Source: an uncultured Chlorobiaceae bacterium
GTDB lineage: Bacteria > Bacteroidota > Chlorobiia > Chlorobiales > Chlorobiaceae
Assembly (NCBI GenBank): GCA_903836465.1
Contig: CAILRB010000052.1
Span: 1 to 32,582 of the forward strand
Length of the DNA: 32,582 nucleotides
Reading direction: 5' to 3'
Under the pieces are notes generated by a model, which was given only the letters and a program-made list of their open reading frames with translations, was not told where the DNA came from and searched no databases. How positions within the stretch are numbered: position 1 is the first letter of the stretch; the number at the start of each line of letters is the position of its first letter. Of this stretch, positions 26,290 through 32,582 are shown in pieces. The translations under genes and the position numbers were made by a program.

Positions 26290-27585
26290 ATGGCACAAAC
26301 CATAACCCAGAAAATTCTTGCAAAGGCCTCAAGCAGAACCTTTGTCGACGTTGGAGAGAGCGTGTGGCTGAATGTCGATATTCTCCTTACCCATGATGTC
26401 TGCGGCCCGCCTACCTTTGATATCTTCAAAGAGGAGTTCGGCCCCGACGCAAAAGTATGGGATCCCTCAAAAGTTGTCGTTCTGCCAGACCACTATATTT
26501 TCACGGCCAACGAGCACGCCCATCGCAATATTGACCTCCTGAGGCAATTTGCAAAAGAGCAAGGACTGCCGCACTACTATGATGTCGGTTCTGACCGATA
26601 CAAAGGTGTCTGTCACGTCGCCCTTGCCGAAGAGGGTTTTAATCTTCCCGGTACCGTGCTTTTCGGAACCGACTCACACACCTGTACTTCGGGTGCCTTC
26701 GGCATGTTCGGCACCGGAATCGGCAACACTGACGCCGCATTCATTCTTGGTACCGGGAAACTCTGGGAAAAAGTCCCTGAATCGATCAAGTTCACCTTTG
26801 AGGGAGAGATGCCTGTCTGGCTGACCGCAAAAGATCTCATTCTGCAGATTCTCGGCGATATCACGACCGACGGCGCAACCTATCGGGCAATGGAGTTTGA
26901 TGGAGAAGCGATTTTTTCACTTCCCATGGAAGAGAGAATGACGCTGACCAACATGGCTATCGAAGCCGGAGGCATGAACGGTATTATTGCCGCTGACAAT
27001 ATCGCTGAAGCCTATGTGAAGGCAAGAAGCAACAAGCCCTACGAACTCTTCCAGAGCGATCCGGACGCAGAGTATCACAGCAAGTACCACTACAATGTTC
27101 GTGACCTTGAGCCCGTTGTCGCACAACCGCACAGCCCCGATAATCGCGCTACGGTAAGGAGTGTCGCAGGCACAAAAATCACCAAATCCTATATCGGCTC
27201 CTGCACCGGCGGCAAACTGACTGATTTTATGATGGCGGCAAAAATCCTGAAAGGACAAACGGTTTCGGTGACCACAAACATTGTTCCCGCGACGGTTCAG
27301 GTTGCCCGCAGCCTTGAAACTGAACAGTATCAGGGTGTGACGCTTAAAAAGATTTTTGAGGATGCCGGATGCAGCATTGCACTCCCTTCATGCGCAGCAT
27401 GTCTGGGCGGCCCTGCCGATACCGTCGGACGCTCGGTTGACAACGATGTCGTCGTCTCTACCACAAACCGTAATTTTCCCGGAAGAATGGGCAGCAAACA
27501 TGCGGGAGTCTACCTTGCCTCGCCGCTCACCGCAGCCGCATCAGCAATTACGGGCAAACTCACCGATCCGAGAGATTTTCTCTGA
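26290..27585 (+). CDS. leuC: 3-isopropylmalate/citramalate dehydratase, large subunit
   Basis: This is a 431-residue aconitase-family [4Fe-4S] enzyme subunit that isomerises isopropylmalate, and also dehydrates or hydrates citramalate and citraconate. Cluster and substrate motifs are VLFGTDSHTCTSGAFGMFGT, SYIGSCTGGKLTDFMMAAK and PSCAACLGGPAD, with the three cysteine ligands visible. The length of about 430 residues is that of the short, archaeal-type LeuC group rather than the 466-residue enterobacterial form, so a dual-substrate role is plausible. leuD follows 28 bases downstream. Confidence 0.93.
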   Translation: MAQTITQKILAKASSRTFVDVGESVWLNVDILLTHDVCGPPTFDIFKEEFGPDAKVWDPSKVVVLPDHYIFTANEHAHRNIDLLRQFAKEQGLPHYYDVGSDRYKGVCHVALAEEGFNLPGTVLFGTDSHTCTSGAFGMFGTGIGNTDAAFILGTGKLWEKVPESIKFTFEGEMPVWLTAKDLILQILGDITTDGATYRAMEFDGEAIFSLPMEERMTLTNMAIEAGGMNGIIAADNIAEAYVKARSNKPYELFQSDPDAEYHSKYHYNVRDLEPVVAQPHSPDNRATVRSVAGTKITKSYIGSCTGGKLTDFMMAAKILKGQTVSVTTNIVPATVQVARSLETEQYQGVTLKKIFEDAGCSIALPSCAACLGGPADTVGRSVDNDVVVSTTNRNFPGRMGSKHAGVYLASPLTAAASAITGKLTDPRDFL

Positions 27586-27612
27586 TCGCACCAGTACAGG
27601 AGAATAAAGACT

Positions 27613-28179
27613 ATGGAAAAAGTTATTCAGGGTAAAGCATACGTTTTAGGGAAGAATATTGATACCGATCAGATTATTCCGGCTGAACATCTGGTTTACA
27701 GCCTCTCCGATCCGGATGAGGTCGTTTTGTACGGTAAATATGCCCTCTCAGGAGTTCCTCCCGAGCAGGGTGGGCTTCCGGAAGGAAATATCCCTTTTAT
27801 TGCCGATGGTGAAGTTCGCTCAGCATTCACCATCATTATTGCAGGTCCGAACTTTGGATGCGGATCATCAAGGGAACATGCGCCCTTCGCGTTAAAAGTG
27901 GCAGGCGTACAAGCCATTATTGCAGAATCCTACGCGAGAATTTTTTACCGCAACTGTGTTGATGGCGGATTTGCAATTCCTTACGAAACTGCTGAACCAC
28001 TCAACCAGATTATCAAGACTGGCGATGAGCTGAAAATTGACGTGGCGGCAAATACCATTGAAAATTTGACCAGCAAGATCATCTACAAGCTCAATCCCCT
28101 TGGAAGTGTCTTCAACATCGTCGAAGCGGGAGGAATTTTTGCCTATGCCAGACAGGAAAATTTAATGGCACAACGCTGA
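27613..28179 (+). CDS. leuD: 3-isopropylmalate/citramalate dehydratase, small subunit
   Basis: This 188-residue swivel-domain partner of LeuC carries the substrate-recognition loop. Family motifs are NIDTDQIIPAEHL near the start and the strongly conserved NFGCGSSREHAPFALKVAG, with YARIFYRNCVDGG following. AGGAG eight to nine bases before ATG 27613 gives a good ribosome site. The stop at 28179 is four bases before the cimA start, indicating close coupling. Confidence 0.95.
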   Translation: MEKVIQGKAYVLGKNIDTDQIIPAEHLVYSLSDPDEVVLYGKYALSGVPPEQGGLPEGNIPFIADGEVRSAFTIIIAGPNFGCGSSREHAPFALKVAGVQAIIAESYARIFYRNCVDGGFAIPYETAEPLNQIIKTGDELKIDVAANTIENLTSKIIYKLNPLGSVFNIVEAGGIFAYARQENLMAQR

Positions 28180-28182
28180 TTT

Positions 28183-29775
28183 ATGACTTCAATTTTAAAG
28201 ACGATAGAACTTTACGACACGACCCTGCGTGATGGCACACAGGGAGAGCATATCAACCTTTCGGTACAGGACAAGCTTCTTATTGCCCGAAAGCTTGATG
28301 AGTTCGGTATGGACTATATTGAAGGAGGATGGCCAAGCAGCAACCCGAAAGATGAGGAGTTTTTCATAAAGGCCCGGCAGCTTGATTTCAAACATGCAAA
28401 ACTCACCTCGTTCGGTTCGACCGCCCGTTTTGTCGCCAAGGTTGAAACCGATCCAAACTTGCTCGGGCTGCTTCATTCCGAAACTCCGGTCATCACTATC
28501 TTCGGAAAAACATGGAAAGCCCACTCCATGAAAAGTCTTGGCATTTCAGATCAAGAGAATGCCGATTTGATTTACCGCTCCGTTGCCTTCCTCAAGCAAG
28601 AGGGACGAGAGGTCTTTTTTGATGCAGAACATTTTTTCGACGGGTATAAAGATGACCGCGAATTTGCCCTGACCATGCTGCGCGCCGCAGCGGAAGGAGG
28701 CGCCTCAAGAATTGTGCTGTGCGACACCAACGGAGGCTCACTGCCCCATGAAGTAGCCGACATTGTGGCACAGGTACTGACTGCCACCGGTCTCCCTGTA
28801 GGCATTCACAGCCACAACGATGGCGATCTGGCCATCGCGAACTCAATCGCAGCCGTCATGGCCGGTGCTACCCATATCCAGGGAACCATCAACGGTATCG
28901 GTGAACGATGCGGCAACGCCAACCTTATCAGCATTATTCCCAATATTATGCTGAAACTGCAAGGCTCATTCACCTTTGTGCAGCATCTCAATCAACTGAC
29001 CTCACTCTCGAAGTTTGTCTATGAGATTCTGAATATGCCATCGAATACCAGAGCGCCTTTTGTCGGGAAATCCGCATTTGCCCACAAAGGCGGTATCCAT
29101 GTCAGCGCCGTCATGAAAGAGAGCTCTCTCTACGAGCATATCGACCCGAAGCTTGTCGGGAACCATCAACGGGTTCTGGTTTCAGAGCTTGCCGGCCAGA
29201 GCAACATCCGCTACAAAGCGCAGGAGCTTGGCATAGTTCTTCCTGAAAAAAGCGATCTTTATAAAAATATTGTCCACCATATCAAGGAACTCGAGCACGA
29301 AGGATACCAGTTTGACGGAGCCGAAGCCTCTTTTGAGCTACTCCTGCACAAGGAGCTTGGCAACTTCAAGCCATTCTTTGAAGTGCTTGAAACCAAGGTA
29401 CATATCGAGTCGAGCAAGAATGCCAACAATGTTGACCAGGCCGTGCTCAAGGTAAAGGTTGGCGAGGAGATTGAACATATTGCTGCCGACGGTGACGGCC
29501 CGGTCAATGCCCTCGACAAGGCTCTCCGCAAAGCCTTGCTCCACTTTTATCCGGAGATCAAGAGCATCAAGCTGGTTGACTATAAAGTGCGTGTTCTTGA
29601 AGAGAAACGGGGAACCAGCGCCAAAGTGCGGGTACTCATAGAATCAGGCAACGGCCGCTCTACCTGGGGCACCGTGGGAGTCTCGACGAACATCATCGAA
29701 GCAAGTCTTCACGCGCTTGAGGACAGCATGAACTACCACCTCTTTACCCTGAAAGCTGCGGTGCCGGTTATTTGA
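28183..29775 (+). CDS. cimA: (R)-citramalate synthase
   Basis: This 530-residue acyl-CoA-condensing enzyme of the isopropylmalate synthase family makes citramalate from pyruvate and acetyl-CoA, the first step of threonine-independent isoleucine synthesis. The HMGL-like catalytic barrel starts with LYDTTLRDGTQGEHINLSV, continues with DYIEGGWPSSNPKDEEFF and the metal-site GIHSHNDGDLA, and has NGIGERCGNANL. A C-terminal LeuA-type regulatory domain occupies about residues 390-525. The GQGEHIN and EGGWPSSNPKD wording is characteristic of CimA, not LeuA. It is last in the operon and provides the entry of the branch leading through LeuC, LeuD and LeuB. Confidence 0.93.
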   Translation: MTSILKTIELYDTTLRDGTQGEHINLSVQDKLLIARKLDEFGMDYIEGGWPSSNPKDEEFFIKARQLDFKHAKLTSFGSTARFVAKVETDPNLLGLLHSETPVITIFGKTWKAHSMKSLGISDQENADLIYRSVAFLKQEGREVFFDAEHFFDGYKDDREFALTMLRAAAEGGASRIVLCDTNGGSLPHEVADIVAQVLTATGLPVGIHSHNDGDLAIANSIAAVMAGATHIQGTINGIGERCGNANLISIIPNIMLKLQGSFTFVQHLNQLTSLSKFVYEILNMPSNTRAPFVGKSAFAHKGGIHVSAVMKESSLYEHIDPKLVGNHQRVLVSELAGQSNIRYKAQELGIVLPEKSDLYKNIVHHIKELEHEGYQFDGAEASFELLLHKELGNFKPFFEVLETKVHIESSKNANNVDQAVLKVKVGEEIEHIAADGDGPVNALDKALRKALLHFYPEIKSIKLVDYKVRVLEEKRGTSAKVRVLIESGNGRSTWGTVGVSTNIIEASLHALEDSMNYHLFTLKAAVPVI

Positions 29776-29796
29776 GAAACCGCAGGCATAATGTCA

Positions 29797-29836
29797 CGGA
29801 AGCCGGGCAGATTTTGATAGCTCTGCCCGGTTTCCG
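29797..29836. terminator. bidirectional terminator after the ilv-leu operon
   Basis: A 15-base stem with one G-T pair joins CGGAAGCCGGGCAGA (29797-29811) to TCTGCCCGGTTTCCG (29822-29836) around a 10-base loop. It lies between the ends of the convergent cimA and propeller-protein genes. No strong T tract is seen on either side, but the stem is long and GC-rich and the position suits a shared terminator. Confidence 0.75.
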
Positions 29837-29856
29837 CTCAGTGTTTACTGTTATCC

Positions 29857-32406
29857 CTATTGCGCAACACACCAGCTTCCATCGACATCGCCTCTCAGGA
29901 TGCCGACCAGGTCTACGGTGGTGTCGGCAGTCACGTTGACTGATATTGAGTGTGCAAGATCGGGCAGGAGATCGGTCTTCTCAACAAACGCCCACTCCGG
30001 AGTCGGCGCAGTAAGCCCTACCACATGTTTGAGAATACCAATGGCATCATTCAGATCCACTTCGTTAGTCTTGTCAAAATCGGCAGCGATCTGCTGATAG
30101 CCATTCAGTGTCGTCAGTCCGACAATACTCTTGAGAATAGCGATGGCGTCAAGCAGATCGACCGAACCTTTAGCTGCTGTCCCAACCGTCAATGCTGGCG
30201 TAAGTGTTGTAACGCCCGCTGAATGGCCTCGAAGCATAACTGAGCCTGTATCTCCCGTTTGAACATCTGTTTCCAGTACCACCCCCTTGATCGGGGTGTC
30301 ATTATTCCAATATTTTGTGTTGACAACTATGTCATGTAGAGAAGTCGTCGTTACCGTTGTAAAGTCGTAGGTATTGCTTCCCGAAGAACTGTTGCCAGAC
30401 AAATCCTTGACGCTGCTGGAGGCGAACGTAACAAAATAGTGTGTGTTGTGCGACAGATCTGTCGTAGGGTTGATCGTCAGCGTACTGCCTGACACCGTCA
30501 GGTTTGTGCTTGTCGCTACATCGTAACTTTCAACCACACCGCCAGTTGCTGAAATACTATGGATTTCAATCAAACCCGTCCCTTTCTGAATTGCTTCGCT
30601 GAAGGTCAGCACTATATTGCTGCCAACATCAACGGCTGTGGCTTCGTCAGCAGGGGTAAAGGTCAGCACTGTTGGTGGTGTGATATCCGAAATCATATCA
30701 AGGCTACCATCACTATTGAAACGTGCAAGAGCAAAGTCCGCACTGCTGATGTTGTCGGATGCCCAGGAAGCCCCCGCCACGACGATCTTGCCATCAGCCT
30801 GCATCACAACACTATAGCCAAAGTCACCACCCCCGAAATCTGTTGTTACCTTGCCGTCACCGAAAAAGGTTTTATCAAGAGTGCCGTCACTGTTGTAGCG
30901 CGCAACGGCGAAATCAAAACTTCTCAACCCTGCCACGATGATCTTGCCATCAGGTTGGATCACAACACTGAAGCCATAGTCATCACCGCCGAAATCAGTG
31001 ACTACCTTACCATCATCGGAAAACGTTGTATCAAGGGTGCCGTCAGCATTGTAACGCGCAAGGACGAAATCACCGCTATAATTGAAAGCGAACCCTGCTA
31101 CGATGATTTTGCCATCAGGTTGCATCACCACACTGTAGCCATGGTCATCACCTTCACCGAAATCCGTGGTCACTTTCCCGTCGCCGGAAAAAGTCGTATC
31201 GAGACTGCCGTCACTGTTATAACGCGCAAGGGCGAAATCATAGCTGCTGTACTTGACGAAAGTGGCCCCTGAAACTAGAATCTTGCCATCGGCTTGCATC
31301 ACCACACTATAGCCACCGTCATTACCGCCAAAATCCGTAGTCACCTTCCCGTCACCGGAAAAAGTCGTATCGAGACTGCCGTCACTGTTATAACGCGCAA
31401 GGGCGAAATCGTTTCCACTATCGTTGGACTCAGACCCTGCGACAAGAATCTTGCCATCGCCTTGCATCACCACACAATGGCCACTGCCAAAATTTGTAGT
31501 CGCCTTGCCATCGTCAGAAAAATTTGTATCAAGAGTACCATCAGTATTGTAACGCGCAAGGGCGATATCACTGCTGCTACCGTTGTAAGTAGACCCTACC
31601 ACAAGAATCTTGCCATCGGCTTGCATCACCACACTATAGCCACCGTCATAACCTCCGAAATCCGTGATCACCTTGCCATCGCCGAAGAAAGTTGTATCAA
31701 GGCTACCGTCAGTATTGTAGCGTGCAAGGGCAAAATCATCACCGCTGATGTTGTCGGATGCATAGGAAGTCCCCGCCACAACGATCTTACCATCAGCCTG
31801 CATAACAACACTGCGGCCTCCACTACCGCCACCAAAATCCGTAGTCAATTTGCCATACGATGAAAAGGAATCTTCTCCAAAACCACTTGACATATCGAAA
31901 TATATCCCCGCAGGATCGCCTGAACTATCACCCTGAACGCGGCCTGAATAAACCTCATACCTTATGAGCTGCCAATGATCAGGTTGAGCGTCATTATTGG
32001 TATCAATCAGGCTGAGCGGACCATCGATAAAATCTGTTCCCCATGATCCTTCAAGTCTATCGGGTTGATTATCGTTGTTCGTGTCCTTCAACACTCCGTG
32101 AAAGTAAATGTCATTGTTTAGCCCATCCTTGAGCGTTGTGAAAAACGTAGCGATCACATTGGTTGAATCCTTCACCCACATAGGCTTCACTGCAACCTCA
32201 TTGCCTTGCTGGTCAGTCATTACAAAGGCATCCGGCATAGTATCTGAATCAGGGCCATCCGCAATCAGCGCTCCTGTTATGATAACATCGACACTCCAGC
32301 ACTCCGGACCTGCTTTCGAGATATCTGTATCCAGAAACGTGAGTACACCAGTGTCGGTGGTAACCATGATTCCCAAACCATCAAGCCAGTTACAGCTTGC
32401 ATTCAA
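29857..32406 (-). CDS. large repeat protein: seven-blade delta-60 propeller, Ig-like and dockerin-like domains
   Basis: The frame gives up to 849 residues of an extracellular-type protein. The N-terminal 180 residues contain calcium-loop-like DTNNDNQPD and DTNNDAQPD. Residues 180-570 hold seven delta-60 units of 50-58 residues, each with VVMQADGKIxVAG and ALARYNSDGSLDTTF. The first and last units are split halves, which is how propellers close. An Ig-like domain (Big_5 type, from PPTVLTFTPADEATAVDVGS) follows at about 575-690. A dockerin-like repeat with FDKTNEVDLNDAIGILKHVV is near 750-800, and the end is GDVDGSWC. No signal peptide is seen. The only start in frame is TTG 32406, and the frame continues to a stop at 32458-32460, so the true N-terminus is probably lost by a frameshift. 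Function is unknown; binding or adhesion is likely. Confidence 0.8.
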   Translation of the reverse strand: MNASCNWLDGLGIMVTTDTGVLTFLDTDISKAGPECWSVDVIITGALIADGPDSDTMPDAFVMTDQQGNEVAVKPMWVKDSTNVIATFFTTLKDGLNNDIYFHGVLKDTNNDNQPDRLEGSWGTDFIDGPLSLIDTNNDAQPDHWQLIRYEVYSGRVQGDSSGDPAGIYFDMSSGFGEDSFSSYGKLTTDFGGGSGGRSVVMQADGKIVVAGTSYASDNISGDDFALARYNTDGSLDTTFFGDGKVITDFGGYDGGYSVVMQADGKILVVGSTYNGSSSDIALARYNTDGTLDTNFSDDGKATTNFGSGHCVVMQGDGKILVAGSESNDSGNDFALARYNSDGSLDTTFSGDGKVTTDFGGNDGGYSVVMQADGKILVSGATFVKYSSYDFALARYNSDGSLDTTFSGDGKVTTDFGEGDDHGYSVVMQPDGKIIVAGFAFNYSGDFVLARYNADGTLDTTFSDDGKVVTDFGGDDYGFSVVIQPDGKIIVAGLRSFDFAVARYNSDGTLDKTFFGDGKVTTDFGGGDFGYSVVMQADGKIVVAGASWASDNISSADFALARFNSDGSLDMISDITPPTVLTFTPADEATAVDVGSNIVLTFSEAIQKGTGLIEIHSISATGGVVESYDVATSTNLTVSGSTLTINPTTDLSHNTHYFVTFASSSVKDLSGNSSSGSNTYDFTTVTTTSLHDIVVNTKYWNNDTPIKGVVLETDVQTGDTGSVMLRGHSAGVTTLTPALTVGTAAKGSVDLLDAIAILKSIVGLTTLNGYQQIAADFDKTNEVDLNDAIGILKHVVGLTAPTPEWAFVEKTDLLPDLAHSISVNVTADTTVDLVGILRGDVDGSWCVAQ
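30690..31870 (-). repeat. tandem coding repeats (delta-60 units, about 150-175 bp)
   Basis: Seven tandem units of about 50-58 codons make up the propeller part of the protein. Two neighbouring units share an identical 56-base stretch (31184-31239 and 31355-31410), offset by exactly 171 bases or 57 codons, which points to recent duplication or gene conversion. Other units diverge in wording and length. The repetition also produces long open frames on the opposite strand, which are not genes. Confidence 0.85.
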
Positions 32407-32441
32407 GGTGGCAGGATTGTTATCCGTATCTAACGAAAGAT

Positions 32442-32522
32442 CTAGCAGCCTGTCGGTCTAACAATAGAGAAGCTGGACGCAAAAAAGCCCTCAACCGTCC
32501 TTTTTCTGTTCATTTTAGCCAT
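32442..32522 (-). pseudogene. out-of-frame N-terminal fragment of the propeller protein
   Basis: A short frame of 26 residues starts at ATG 32522 (or 32513) and ends at TAG 32442-32444. It overlaps, in another frame, the open region (to 32457) in front of the propeller protein's TTG. Joining the two by one frame change would give FSIVRPTDRLLDLSLDTD, a smooth continuation. This suggests that the two frames were once one gene, or that the read has an indel. No signal peptide is obvious in the fragment. Confidence 0.4.
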
Positions 32523-32582
32523 AAAAACCCATATCAAGCGCATAGTACACCAAAACAGTCCCAATTGTCTGCCTTGTACTCC

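Noticed and set aside
30559-31863. Long plus-strand open frames opposite the propeller gene
   Set aside because: They mirror the tandem repeats of the minus-strand gene, with repeating His/Thr/Ile-rich wording that only reflects the complement of the delta-60 units.

Overview
The window looks like a chromosome segment of a green sulfur bacterium (Chlorobiaceae, Chlorobium/Pelodictyon lineage). The clues are a [2Fe-2S] protein resembling the chlorosome-envelope ferredoxins, a CrtH-type carotenoid isomerase, a phytol-kinase/DUF92 fusion, an alanine dehydrogenase of the Bacteroidetes/Chlorobi type, and citramalate synthase in a branched-chain amino acid operon. This assignment rests on remembered protein families, not on a database search. 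No tRNA, rRNA, CRISPR array or complete insertion sequence was seen.

Layout. 1-500: the 3' end of an unidentified ORF and a small Csx3 (CRISPR-linked cyclic tetra-adenylate ring nuclease family) gene. 538-4896: a lone oligopeptide/dipeptide ABC ATPase gene divergent from mfd. 4900-5195: degenerate REP-like repeats, then a promoter and palindrome. 5196-8552: the [2Fe-2S] protein, alanine dehydrogenase and, convergent, a CrtH-like carotenoid isomerase. 8669-12748: a stress block with an ECF sigma factor of SigR type, its zinc anti-sigma factor, an ArsR regulator, hsp20 and dnaK. The hsp20-dnaK pair is preceded by a sigma-54-like promoter with three helically phased TGACA/TGTCA palindromes. 12892-13326: a hypothetical protein. 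13346-19783 (minus strand): a prenol-kinase fusion gene followed by the full Tol-Pal set tolQ-tolR-tolA-tolB-pal-cpoB.

20242-29775 is one long plus-strand operon ilvD-ilvB-ilvN-ilvC-leuB-leuC-leuD-cimA. It can make 2-ketobutyrate from pyruvate and acetyl-CoA by the citramalate route, then isoleucine and valine precursors; leuA and a transaminase are not present here. Just upstream lies a short ORF ending in a run of Ile/Val/Leu codons, followed by a long imperfect hairpin and a T-rich stretch. This looks like a translational attenuator that senses branched-chain amino acids. 29857-32406 (minus strand) encodes a large extracellular-type protein with a seven-blade delta-60 propeller, an Ig-like domain and a dockerin-like tail. 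Its N-terminus appears to be cut off by a frameshift.

The items most worth a second look are the candidate ilv attenuator, the sigma-54-like control region of the heat-shock genes, the prenol-kinase fusion leading the Tol-Pal operon, the cysteine-tailed ferredoxin and the frameshifted propeller protein.
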